DNA of 64,000 bases from Isochrysis galbana (lineage: Eukaryota; Haptophyta; Isochrysidales; Isochrysidaceae): NCBI GenBank assembly GCA_018136815.1, contig CM030939.1:1533930-1597929 (forward strand), written 5' to 3'. Of this stretch, positions 45,766 to 56,900 are shown in pieces (within the stretch, counting starts at the first letter, position 1; the number at the start of each line of letters is the position of its first letter). Under the pieces are notes generated by a model. It searched no databases, had not been told where the DNA came from, and saw only the letters and a list, made by a program, of their open reading frames with translations. A program made the translations under genes and the position numbers.

Positions 45766-47805
45766 GCCCAGGGCTCATGTGCAAGCTCGGCCCGATGCTG
45801 ACGACCTGCAATTCATCGTCGTAGCAATCGAATGCCAGCCAGATGTGCGCTTTCAATCAAGTAGCCTCCCACTGCTCATGGAAGCTATTCTCATGGTTGT
45901 GCTTTCCAATCTACTCGGCAACTGCCCGCCGTTGTCTCGCTTGCGCCCCATGTGGCATTGGACTGGGCAAGTGTTGCAAGTGAACATATTGAGTATCGGC
46001 CTTCCTGAACGGGAGAGCATCGCGAACCTGTTCCGACAGCTGGGCGTAGACCTCGTGGAAGAGAAGCCGCCCAGGGCAAGGGACTGAAGTGCGTGGCGCA
46101 ATGTGAGCTAGTTGCGGTCTGAAAGCGCGCGGCGCGAGATCCCAAAGACCAACTACATTGGAGACGAGGCCCCCGGCCCCGGCCTTGCAAGCGGTCGGAC
46201 GCGCTCCATCGGCACGTCTGGCGTCGCGCACACGGCGCAAATGAAAATTTCACAGCACCAGCGCAAGCGCCCATCGCGCTTGAACATTTATTTCGCCTGC
46301 AGGGCAACAGGAGGAAATGGTGCCGTGAGTACCGAAAGATAGCCTCGGTACCTGCGGCACCACTCACAAGAGGCGCGGGCTACGGATCCGGGCATCACTG
46401 GGGCCGATCTCAGCGGCTCCAGACGCCTCAGATCCCACGTTGGAGTGGTGGCCGAGTGGCCGAAGCGCCTTCCTAGATCTGCGCGGGAACTGAAGGGAAT
46501 GTCAGTTTCTGTGGAGAGGAACGGCCTGGCGAGCATGCGAAAACGTGTGCATCACGCAACATGCATGCTATGGGTTCGGAGTGAGCGGGCGCGGGCGTGC
46601 AAGGCGAGGAGGGCAGCGCACCGGTGTGATAAGCCGCTCCACGCGCGTCGGAGCGCGTCGGGTCACCGAGATTGGCCGCCATGGCCACCTAACGCACGGG
46701 GGTCACGAGAGGTTCAAACGACAACACTGAGGCGCCCACCAGCAAAGCTCGGTTCAGTCGGCGGGCGAACATGAAGTTCGACCCGCAGAGCCGTCTCCTG
46801 GGCCAAGCAGGTCGCGCCAGTCGCGAGCGAGCCTGCAATACCCCACCACACACGCCCACAGGAGCGTGGTGGAGATCGACCACCTCGAGCGAGGCGGACG
46901 CCATCCCTCCGCTCCGCAGACAAGAAGCGGCAGAGGAATTCTTCGCCCCCCCTCACGAAAAAAGTACTCGCTTCCAGGAAGGATGGAAGGGGTTTTCTTT
47001 GTCTTCCCCTCCCCACCCCTAACGAGGGGTGTGAGTGAGAAAAAGACGAAGAAGATGAAAACTTAGTTCCGTGTTACGGAGAGTGGGGTACCGTGGGGGA
47101 AAGAGTTGCTATGCGCACGCGCCGCGTCCTTGCGCCTGTACTAACATAACATTCTGAGTGAAAACAAAACTATCACCTGGCCCTCTTTTGACGGAACGCG
47201 ACTTTTGTTGCTGCTGTTGCCTGTTGATATGGTTGCTGAGACGAAATTGTGTGAAATTGAAGCGTGCTTGAAGCGTCGGCTGTCGTTCCATCTCTATGTG
47301 GATCGAGAGATCGAGAGCCTCGTCGCTTTCTGCTCAACACCGACGCAGAGCTGATCACAGGGCCGCGATCATGATTGAGTGTGATGGTGATGGCGTTGGG
47401 ACGTTGGGCGTTGGGAAAGCAGAGCAACTTGTTGTATGGTACTGTATGAGTCGTATGAAGTCCACATGGCACATGAAAAAAAGTTATCTTGAAGGTTGAG
47501 GCTACTACTGCTAGCTACGGGGGTCCCATCGCGCTCACGGCGCTGACATTGCCTAAGCCCTCCGAGCAGCTGCGAGTTCCTTGCGCCTTGTAGCTTGTGG
47601 TTCTTCTCCTCTCTCGGGTTCGCACCCGGCTGGGCTTTTTTTAACCGTTCTTACCAACCCCCGTTTCCCTGCCGGTATTTCGGTTTTACGCTCCGAGCGT
47701 CGGCATCGCACTCGCCGCTTCAATGCCTCAGAACCCCACGGCGGATAACCTTGTAAACAGGTGTGTTATTTTTTGAAATGTGAGGTTCTCCTCTGACTGG
47801 ATATA
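45766..47805. other. Long intergenic region
   Basis: No gene was recognised. Sequence at 46450-46470 resembles a tRNA A-box (GTGGCCGAGTGG) without a B-box. 47628-47646 has a short CGGGTTCGCACCCG stem followed by a T run, but no tRNA can be folded. Frames such as 45779-46087 have no family. Confidence 0.4.
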
Positions 47806-49800
47806 TTGTGGCAAGGGACGGCGATGTCGTCTTCTCTCTCCCCTCACTCCGCCTCGCCCAGGGGCCTGCCGGTCGGTGTGGAGCCAATTAAGAGCGAGGC
47901 ACAGGCCAAGACACGGCCCTCTGTCCGCCATGTCAATGGCAGCCGCTCCCTCTCTCCCTCTCTTCCTCTATCTCCCTCTTCTCTCTTGGCGGGCGCTGCC
48001 ACTGCTTCTTTGTCTTCTTCTTCTCCTTCCTCTCTCCCTTGCCCTCTCCCGTCTCTCTCAGCTGGTGGGCCTGTTGCTCGCCGCCGCTCGAAGGCGTGGG
48101 AGCTTTCTCCTTCTCCGCCCGCCTCGTCATCCGTCCCCCCGTCTTCAGAGGTGGGGGTTGCATGTGAGGCGGCATATGAAGAATCCGCCTTACGGCCCCC
48201 ATCTCCGCCTCCCTCGCCACCATCCTCGCCACCTGCTTCACCGCTGGCCTCACCACCCAGCACCCCGCCCGCCGGTGGAGCCGATGCCCTCGGTGCGGCT
48301 CACGATTCGCCGCAGGATGAGGGTGCGCTCGGAGAGGTCTTCTTCTCTTTGGCCGACGAGACTGCGCTCGAAGGCCGGCGACGGCCGGCAGCACTTCACG
48401 GCATGGCTGAGCCAGGCGAATTCGGTTCTACGTCCGACCTCCCTAAGCTGGTGCCGTCGTCTTTGTTTGGTGCGATCGAGGAGGACGATGGGTATTACGA
48501 GGGCGTGCGCGAGGAGGCTTTCGACTTGAGGCACGTTATGGCCAATGCGCGGCGTGCACGGCAGCGTGCAGCCAGCCTCGTGCACAGGGAGGCGGAGGCA
48601 GGCTGGCTGACCGAAGGCGTGATGGCGAGCGCTAGCCAGCCGAGCACACAGCAGAAACATCTGACTACCTTTGACCCAGCACTCCTCCGCCTCAGCGACC
48701 GTGAGCTGCGTGAGCGCGCACGTCAGGGGACCGCCTACCGCCACCCGTTGTGGGTCTCACTTCCGAATGGTGAGCAGGAGCTGCGTGAGCGACAGTCGCC
48801 GCGGCTGGTTCCGCTGCCCGCCGAGCTACAGCAATCTGTCCCCTGTGGCTCATTGCCAAGGCATAATACTGGTACTCTGTCTCTAAGTGTGAGCCATAGC
48901 CCAGCGGCCGTTCTCGAGGCGTACTCGCCGCGTGCTCTTAGTTCACTCAGCGTGTCACAGGCGAAAGCCGGGCCTACGCGAACATCTCGAGCGGAGGATA
49001 CGGTTGACGTGACGACGATGGGGCGCTTTGAAACGCGCGGTCACCTTGCATCTACTCACCTTCAGCACCTCAGCAACCGGCCCCCTATGCGTGAGAAGAC
49101 GCGCTTTCTTGCGACACGCCGATCCGAGCGGCTTGGCCTGCCAACTGCACGCAGCGCATCACGCGCTAAGATGCTCGAACATGAGCGTCAGTCCATCTTC
49201 GCATGGCCACCAACGGAGACAGTCGCGAGTGCCTCGTACCTTGTCGCGGCGGACGACCCCGTCGCCTCAGCTCGCAATAGAGCGCGACGCGGCGTTGCCA
49301 AGGTGGGCGCGCGCGACTTGTCGAAGGCCCTTTTGCATGAGCCGGCGATCTCGCTTATGCCCTCTCCGCGGCGGCCCTCACCGCCAGTACCCACGCACGG
49401 CACAATGAGCGCCGCGGCGACAAAGCTCCGTGGGCTCGAGCATTTGCCGGTTCCCGTGGCTAGTGAACGCGAGCTCGCCCCACTGAGGGAGGAGAGAAGC
49501 GGCAGAGCGGCTACGAGCGCAAACATGGCTCCCTCTGCCACCGCGCGCTGGCGCACCTCACTCAGCCCCGACGAATTGCGTGCGGCGCACGCACAGCTCA
49601 TGCAGACGCGTCGCACGCTGCGGGGCGACGCCCGGCCGACAGTTTTCGTCGTGCGTGAGAAGCCTACCCATCGGCGAGAGGCGCATCCGGATGGCGTGTG
49701 GCGCGATACCATTGCCACCGAGACACGCTACCGCCAACGCATTGCACAACAAGCGGAGGTACTCGGTGGAGAGGTCGTGCCGGTTGCTCCAATCCACTAA
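47806..49800 (+). CDS. Hypothetical disordered protein
   Basis: 664 aa, or 658 if it starts at the second Met (47824). The first ~170 residues are Ser/Pro-rich. The rest is charged and Arg/Ala-rich, with motifs such as DLRHVMANARRARQRAASLVHREAEAGW, RLSDRELRERARQGTAYRHPLWVSL and RWRTSLSPDELRAAHAQLMQTRRTLRGD. Third codon positions favour G/C as in neighbouring genes, and the frame is uninterrupted over 2 kb, which supports coding. No domain, signal peptide or membrane segment was recognised. A structural or scaffold role is only a guess. Confidence 0.55.
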   Translation: MWQGTAMSSSLSPHSASPRGLPVGVEPIKSEAQAKTRPSVRHVNGSRSLSPSLPLSPSSLLAGAATASLSSSSPSSLPCPLPSLSAGGPVARRRSKAWELSPSPPASSSVPPSSEVGVACEAAYEESALRPPSPPPSPPSSPPASPLASPPSTPPAGGADALGAAHDSPQDEGALGEVFFSLADETALEGRRRPAALHGMAEPGEFGSTSDLPKLVPSSLFGAIEEDDGYYEGVREEAFDLRHVMANARRARQRAASLVHREAEAGWLTEGVMASASQPSTQQKHLTTFDPALLRLSDRELRERARQGTAYRHPLWVSLPNGEQELRERQSPRLVPLPAELQQSVPCGSLPRHNTGTLSLSVSHSPAAVLEAYSPRALSSLSVSQAKAGPTRTSRAEDTVDVTTMGRFETRGHLASTHLQHLSNRPPMREKTRFLATRRSERLGLPTARSASRAKMLEHERQSIFAWPPTETVASASYLVAADDPVASARNRARRGVAKVGARDLSKALLHEPAISLMPSPRRPSPPVPTHGTMSAAATKLRGLEHLPVPVASERELAPLREERSGRAATSANMAPSATARWRTSLSPDELRAAHAQLMQTRRTLRGDARPTVFVVREKPTHRREAHPDGVWRDTIATETRYRQRIAQQAEVLGGEVVPVAPIH

Positions 49801-49811
49801 GTGCAAGAGAA

Positions 49812-50020
49812 TGCTGAGTCGTCTGTGAGACTAGTTGGAGGGGGTCGTGTCTCGTCTCCTCGGTGAGGTTGATTCAGGTGGACCGTGATTTGTGCTCGAA
49901 GCCGGTCGCGCAGCATTTCTCAAATGCACTATTCTGTATGCATAAGGTTACGCGAGTCGTCTGGTGAGACAAGGCGTCAATGAGGTTGCTTCTGGTGGAC
50001 CGTGATTTGTGCTCGAAGCT
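49812..50020 (+). repeat. Direct duplication downstream of 47806-49800
   Basis: GAGTCGTCTG.TGAGAC, then TGAGGTTG.TTC and GGTGGACCGTGATTTGTGC followed by TCGAAGC, occur in the same order at 49812-49905 and 49950-50020. The second copy abuts a LINE 5' fragment. Confidence 0.8.
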
Positions 50021-50026
50021 GACAAA

Positions 50027-50110
50027 TTATTGTTATAGTTCAGCGATGGAGCGCGAGCTGACCGCTCCCCCCTCTCAGCCCCCGCAATCACGACGCCCTA
50101 ACGGGGCCAC
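50027..50110 (+). mobile_element. LINE 5'-end fragment
   Basis: AATTATTGTTATAGTTCAGCG then ATGGAGCGCGAGCTGACCGC, and ORF1 sequence up to CCTAACGGGGCC. It is truncated after about 85 bp. Confidence 0.75.
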
Positions 50111-50330
50111 GCGCTATCAGATGGCTTGGGCCATGCGCTATCAGGCCGGAGGGTCTGCCCTTGTTTCTCCCGACCGACGGCGCGGTGTCACCCCCTCGCC
50201 CTCTCGTGGTGGACCGTAGCCCCGTCTGCGTTGCTGCCTTCGATCCCGTCGACCCCCTTGCGAAGCGCCTGACTCTCAGTCAGGCAGCTGAACAGATGCT
50301 ACGTCACCTAGGCCCCCCCCCCGACACACA

Positions 50331-50445
50331 AAGAACTATTGTTATAGTTTTAGCAATGGAGCGCGCGCCGACCGCTCCCACCTCCCAGCCCCCCGCCGTC
50401 ACGACGCCCCACCGGGGCCGCCCCAAGCCGGCAGCCTTAGGGGCT
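50331..50445 (+). mobile_element. LINE 5'-end fragment
   Basis: AACTATTGTTATAGTTTTAG then CAATGGAGCGCGCGCCG and ORF1 sequence through CCCCAAGCCGG. It then passes into unrelated sequence. At 50465 this includes the TGACGAATTGGGATGGCCC block also present at 61190. Confidence 0.8.
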
Positions 50446-50957
50446 GCAAAGGCTGGCTCCCGGATGACGAATTGGGATGGCCCATAGACGCGTGCAAGCC
50501 TGTCGCCGCAATCGCAGGGCACACCTGAACCCAACCTTTCAGCGAGGCGATCACAGAGGCGTACGATGGCAACGAGGCGCCCTGCATGGAGTTGTCGCGC
50601 ATCACCATGGGCAAGATGCCGTTCTCCTCGTTCGTCCACACCCACTTCTGGGCGTGTCCGTTTTTCGCCGCCGTGCTGCCGTCCTTGAACGCCTCGTCGC
50701 CTGCTTCCAGCGCTTGCTTGAGCAGCGCAACTTTGCGCTCGACTGTCCAATCGACGCGGCGGTTGCGCGCTTCTCTCTCCTGCGGAACGTGGCGAGTGAG
50801 GGGGCGCTGTGAGCGCGCTGCTGGCTGATGTTGGGGCCCCATCATCCCCACCCCGCCACCCTTGCGACGCTCGGCCGGCGCCTTGGCTCGCGGTTGGCAT
50901 GTGCCGCCGGGCTGCCCTCACCGGCCTCGGCGCCATCGCTCTCTCGCCCTCCTCTCT
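50446..50957. other. Intergenic sequence
   Basis: Frames such as 50477-50812 have no recognised family. It ends at the hAT target-site duplication. Confidence 0.35.
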
Positions 50958-50965
50958 CCTCTCTT

Positions 50966-53541
50966 CAGTGATGGGACATCAGGCTGATATGAGGTCCTGA
51001 TGTCATGATATCAGGTCCTTTAGACCTGACAAAGGGGTATCAGGTGGGGGCAAAAACAAAGCTGACAAGGCCAATAACAAAACCATGAAAAAAAAACTTT
51101 TGGCGCGAGGACGCGAGGACGAGGTGGCGCGGGAAGCCTCTCCATCACCCCCCTCTTCCCGCTAATGTCTGTACTTTTACATATACGTAATTTTGCCCAT
51201 TTTATTCACTGCACATGAGGCGTTCCTTCGTCTCTCTCTCTCTCTCTCTCTCTGGCGATGGCCAGTGACGACATGGCGCTGGCTCTTGCCCCAGCCACCG
51301 CCCGAGCAGCCTCAGCTTGGGGGACTGAGGAGGTGGACACACTCGAGGGCAGCGCCCTCGAGTGGTCCACAATTGAGGAGGCAGCCGGCCGCGCGAAGGT
51401 CGTGCGCGCCAAGTGCTGCCTCTTCTGCGGGCATTCGTATGTCGGTGGGCCGCACAACATCCGGCAGCATCTCGACGAGAAGCTGCCGTGTAGGAATGTG
51501 CGCGCGTGCAAGCCACGCGCGCAGTTCAAGGAAAGACACTCGCAGGTTGTCAAGGAGCTGCGAGCGCGGGCAAGGGAGGCTGAGAAGCGGGCCAAGGAGA
51601 AGGAGGAGCGCGAGCAAAAGCGCGAACAAGGCCGCGCACTCGCAGTCGTGAGCGAGAGCGGCACATCTCTCGCCCTCTCCCAGTCACCCTTCTCACTCAC
51701 CCCGACACCCCATCCATTTCAGGCGGTCACGGTAGATGATGTCTGCGAGGCGTGGCTGAAAGTCATCGTCAAGAGGGCTCTTCCACTTGATTTAGTGGAA
51801 GACCGTCTGTTTCGGGAGGCAGTCGCCATGACCGCGAAATGTGGGTCGCGTAATATGTTGGTCGGTGCAGAGACGCGCCTCCCTTGCAGAAAGGTAATGA
51901 CTCAGAAGATACTCCCCATCGTTGAGGCTCGACTGGATGAGAAGATTCGTCGCAAGGTTCAGGGTTTGGCAGAGCTCACTGGCGTCACAATCATATCGGA
52001 TGGGTGGACGAACGTTTCCCACAAACCGATCATAAATTGTTTGGCTTCGCTCCCCCTCGGCTCGTATTTTATCGCAGCTCAAGACACTTCAGGCGCGACG
52101 AAGGACGCCACGTACATCAAGGACTTCATCTTCATTGTGAAGCACATTCAGGGCTTTGGGAGTGAGCATGTTGTAGCTGTTTGCATGGATGGTGCCTGCA
52201 CTGCGTCTTTCCCTCTCATTGCCGCTGAGTGCCCGCACGTTTTCTCATTCATTTGTCCGGCGCATAACCTTGATTGTTTCATGAAGAATGTGTGCAGTGA
52301 CAAGGGGAAGGTGCGCGTGAAAGGGCTCACAGATCGTGAATTTGATTGGGGAGAGTCCTTCCTGGCTAAGATGGTTGAGCAGGTCCGTGAGGTGGTTAGT
52401 TTTATCACGGCGCATCAGAAGACCCTTGCACGCTACCGAGCTTTGTGCCAGGTTGTGACCGAGTCTGAGAGACCTGTGGGTGGTATGGAATTGCTGAAAG
52501 CTTGCGAGACTCGATTCGCCTCGACTCCTGATGCTCATGAGGTACAAGAACGTGCACTTTGTCTTGGAGCGCCTCATGATCGACCCAGTCTACAATCAAT
52601 GGGTCGACGGGCAATCGCGCGACAGGAGGGACAAGGCGCAGGCCGTCAAGCGAATCATTCGCTCTGATGACATCATGGACACAATAAAGGTAGCAATCCA
52701 AATCATGGAGCCTGTGTATCGACTCCTGCGGCTTTGTGACGGCAAGCTTGGGGCAAATCTGGGCAAAGTGTATGGCTACATGCTACAAATTGATACGCAC
52801 CTGCGCACTGGCATCGCAGCGTTGGATGCACGTAAGAGGCACAAGATTCATGAGCTCTTGATGGCCAGGTGGGAGTACTTCCATGCCCCAGTCATGACTG
52901 CCGCCTATTGTTTGGAGCCTGAATATTGTCGTCGCAAATTTTCATCACAAGAGCTTAAGGAGCTAAAGGCTTGTTTGAAGCAGATGGCGACCAGTGATCA
53001 CTCTTATCCAGATATGTTAGCGGATCTCGCCGACTTTCAGGAGGCGTGCACTAGTGGCCTATTTGATCTCACTGAGATGATGTTGCATTTTCTAATAGAG
53101 CTAAGACAATGGCATCATACAAATGGGCTAATGTGTACTTGTCTCATTGGCCTCACTTGAAGTGGGCTGCATGTCGTCTTCTCGCGCTGTCTTGCTCGGC
53201 GTCAGGGTGCGAGCGCTCTTGGTCCGTCGAGGATTGGATTCACTCGAAGAAGCGCAACAGATTGGGCCAAACCACAGTAGAGAGGCTTGTGAGGTGCCAC
53301 ACTAATCTGGTCTTGGAGGATTTGTTGAAGGATTGGGAGTCCCATGTGCTGCCTTGGGAGCTAGAGATGGTTGTGGAGGAGCCAGAGGACGAAAATGACT
53401 GTTAGCTCTGTTTCTGTTCCCGTTAGTATTGTAACTATAGTTACTAACTTTATAATACCTGATATTAGGCTAATATCAGGTCTGATATCAGGTGTTAGGT
53501 TGTCAAAACCTGACGACCTGATCCCTGACGTCCCATCACTG
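50966..53541 (+). mobile_element. hAT DNA transposon with perfect 8-bp TSD
   Basis: The 2,576-bp element has terminal inverted repeats starting CAGTGATGGGAC(A/G)TCAGG. The 8-bp TSD CCTCTCTT is at 50958-50965 and 53542-53549. Subterminal regions contain repeated CCTGATATCA / TGATATCAGG motifs. It encodes a transposase whose frame shifts twice. Intact ends and TSD indicate a fairly recent insertion. Confidence 0.93.
51258..53405 (+). pseudogene. hAT transposase (BED finger, DUF659-type core, hAT C-terminus), two frameshifts
   Basis: Frame A (51258 to ~52525) has a BED-type zinc finger (CCLFCGHSY...HNIRQHLD), a charged coiled region, then the RNase-H-like core with IISDGWTN and VCMDGACTASFPLIA (the two catalytic Asp) and ICPAHNLDCF. 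At ~52520 the match moves one frame (LMRYKNVHFVLERLM..., ETRF before it). At ~53100 it returns to frame A with the C-terminal helix (LLALSCSASGCERSWSVEDWIHSKKRNRL), which holds the catalytic Glu. Total length would be ~715 aa, normal for the DUF659 hAT group. No introns with GT-AG ends fit at the two shifts, so the gene is broken unless the shifts are assembly errors. Confidence 0.88.
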
Positions 53542-53549
53542 CCTCTCTT

Positions 53550-53973
53550 CCACCGGCAGACAGTTGGAAGAGGCGCGCACTGGGCCTCTTCCAACTCTCC
53601 GGTTTAAGGAAGGATTGAGGATCGTGACTTCTTTGAACGAGCTCTTCGAACCTTCTTCCAACGTTGTTTCAACCCCGCAAAAACCCCCGTATGTGAAATG
53701 TTCAACTAAGCCTACCCCTCAGCGAGAATCGCGGAGAAGAACGTGCGGGATGGAATCATAAAATAAGGCGGGAACAGCACGCGCGCGCGGGGGGGAGCGG
53801 ACAACGGTCGGGGGGAACGGACCACGCGCGGAGGAAAGGAGCCTCCCGCGGGGGGGGGGGGGGGGGAGTGGGTATCTAACGGCCTGGGAGGGAGAGAGAG
53901 CCTCGCGCGGGGGGGGCACTGGGGAGCGCGACGTGGGAGACAATCTGGGAGCGCAGATCGCGTCCATCCCCTC
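53550..53973. promoter_or_regulatory. Short interval between hAT element and NLR gene
   Basis: About 430 bp holds several purine-rich stretches and a G run (53848-53866). It must contain the basal promoter of the NLR gene if the start at 53974 is right. The hAT insertion removed or displaced anything further upstream. Confidence 0.4.
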
Positions 53974-56900
53974 GTGGAGCCACGCAGATCCGAACCACGG
54001 AGAGTCTCTTCGAAGAACCTTCGCAAACTCGCCGCCCGCCCAACGCCCATCTCGTCGCTCCTCGCTGGCGAACTCTCGCCGCGACAGGAGGACTCCCTCC
54101 CCGTCCTCCTCCTCCCCCTGTCCTTCCCCCACTCCCCCTCTTTTTCTCGTTGCAACCCGGGCTCGCCACCTGCTCTCGCCCCTTCGCCCCTGTTTTACGC
54201 CCGCATGCCCACCGCCGCGACCACCCTCTCTCCCGTCGCCCACCGGCCTCGCACACCTCTGCTCCGGCTGCGTGGCGGCGGCAGCGCGCCATCCAAGCGA
54301 GGGGGTGGGCCCTTCCTCAGGCGAAGGGCCGACCGTGCGCCCGCCGGCGCCGAGCGAACGGAGTTTTCCATAGCTGGAGCGGTCGTAGCGCAGGGCGCCG
54401 AACGTAGGCTGACAGGCGGGCTGCCTTCTCCCCCTCGTTCCACCGCCGCAGAGGAAGAGCGGGCAGAGCCCGTGCAAGGATTGCAAACGGAGGTATGCCT
54501 CGAGACCGGTGGCTGTTTGGCGACTTCAGTCAAGGAGAGCGCGGGGCTTGAGCTGGTAGAGCAAGACCGCGCGAACAGGCTCCAGCTCACCGAAGCCGTC
54601 GCGCACGCTGCAGAGCCGCCGTGGGGAAAGGCAGCGCTGCCAGAGCGCAGTCCGCTCACCCCCATCGTCGCTGACTGCGAGAGTACCAGCGCGGATGCAT
54701 CAAATCGGCTCAAGGTACTTCCTTCAGCGGCCGTGGACCGGGAGACGCTCTCCACTTGCGGTGAGGCAGCCCATGCAATAGCATCAGGTCATGAAGAAGG
54801 TGCGCACACCTCCAAGGTAGCCTCTGTCCGCAGTGATGCAGCACGTTTGCGGGACTCTGCAGCAATGGTTCATTGGGCCCAGCGTGATGGGCCTAAACCG
54901 CAGGACGACGCAATCATGCGCGTCTTGTCTAGCTTTGATGTCCCGCTGCTCGAGATCTTGGAGGCAGGCACTATCCGAATTCTGTCAAGCGAGTGGCTCA
55001 CAAGACAGTTTGACGGTTGTGAAATCGAGAGGATGCAAGACCTGGAGGCTCGCGAGAGGAGCGGCGAGTGTCCCTTCCTCGAACCGAAGGTGGCGGCGGA
55101 CATCGTGCGAAAATGCAGGCGAGCTCTCGGTGTGCTGTCCTACCCGTGGCTCTCGGCAGAACACCCAGATCCTGGGGGCAACCGGATGCGTGCGGTGAGG
55201 CGGGCGCTTGAGCTGCATCCTGACATAACCGGCCTCTTCTGGGACTACGCCTCACTTCCACAGAAGCCGCGAACCGAGGACGAGGAGAAAGTGTTCCGCC
55301 TCGGGCTACGCAAGATTAGCGACTTGTACGCCTCAGCAGTTGGCACAACGGTGCTCCGGAGTACCTTCATCCCTGAGTGTCCTTCCAAGTGGCAAGGTGT
55401 ATTTTGCCTCAGGAGCACGCATGGCGAGGAGGAAGAGGTGTGCCTTGCCGTGCAAAACTGTATTCCCCAACACAACGTGAAGCGGATCAAGGTTATGAGC
55501 ACGGACACAGTCCACGTTTACCTCGATAGCTCGCCATCGCAAGCTGACACGGATAGCCTGATACTGTCCCTCAACAACAACGTGTGCAATCACGCCTTTG
55601 CCGCCTACAATGCGCGCCCGTACAACGATCGCGGCTGGTGCTTCTTTGAGAGCGTGGTGAGCTCCGAGCTCCTCGGCCGGCTCAACCCCAAGGTACAGGC
55701 TGCGATCTCAAGTCTGCCGTCAAAGGTCCTCGAGGTGGGAGCGGACGGCAACACTGACGCCACCGTCGAATTTTTCGCAGGCGACTTTGCGTCGGAGATT
55801 GCACGGAAGACCTTCACCGGCAAGGGCGACGACAATACGGTATCCCAGTTGTACTCAGAGTACTTTGAGAGGATCGCCAAGGGAGTAGCGAGCACCCTCC
55901 ACCTGTCGACCGAGGAGGTCTACGGCGCAGCGGCTCCCTTGCCACCCCTGCCACGACTGCCCGTGCTGACATCGCCATCGCTCCGCCTGAAGGGGGGGCA
56001 ATTCGTGCTATGCCGCGATGCTCCCGGCAGCAAGCCGGCGGTTGGGACTGCAGAGCCCGTGCTGCGTATGCACTGGGTGGCCAATGACGCAGAGGTTATT
56101 TGTCGCCTGGGCAGCCCCAGCGGCTCGATTGCAGTGGGCATCAACCGACTGGATCATCGCGCCTTGCCGTGTCTTCGATCGGCTCAGGGCCACGGTCGCA
56201 CGCATGGCTCCGAAGGCACCTTGAAGTGGCTTGCGGCCGCCTTGGATGCTGCTGCGAAAGGGATGGCCAGCGTCGGCGTGGACGTGGAGGAAGGTTGCTA
56301 TACTGAGGCGCACACCATTGAGCTGCCGCCCACTCCAGATGCGCCGGAGGGCGAGCTCCAGGTTGTCGAGGCCCTGTGTGCGGCAGCTGTTGCTCTTGCC
56401 GAGCTCGAACGCCTTGCGGCTATGCTCAAGCACTTGGAAACAACGAAACCCGATGGCAAAGGCGCTCAGGAGCAGATTAATGCAGAGAGCCGAATTCATA
56501 GGAGCATCATTGAACAGGAGCGGCAACAGATTAAAGATGACTTCACCATGCACACCCGCAGCGCCAAAGATCGCACAATGGCGCTTGTCGCACCGACGCT
56601 GGTTCCACGCACCGAGCGGATCACTGTCTTGAATACGGACAATGCCCTGGCAGCGATGGCCGAGGCCATGGTGGATGTCTTCCACATCCTGGGCGAGACC
56701 GGACGCCGACGTTATGCGACTGGGCAGCACCTCTTTGCACGGATTAACGGCGAGTGGGCTGACGTTGAGGTCGTTGGGCACGATGCATCGGAGCACCTCA
56801 TCCAAAGAGCAGATGAGACGCGAGGGCGAGTGCTCCTCGACCCGTGGAATCATGCGCCGCGCGAGCTGCCCCTCGCTGCTTTTGATGCGCTGCGTGATTG

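Noticed and set aside
46440-46520. tRNA-like start (GGTGGCCGAGTGG)
   Set aside because: Resembles an A-box of Leu/Ser tRNAs, but no B-box or cloverleaf follows within ~100 bases.
47620-47650. T-arm-like CGGGTTCGCACCCG followed by a T run, suggesting a pol III gene
   Set aside because: The loop is 6 nt, and no acceptor, D-arm or anticodon arm is found upstream.
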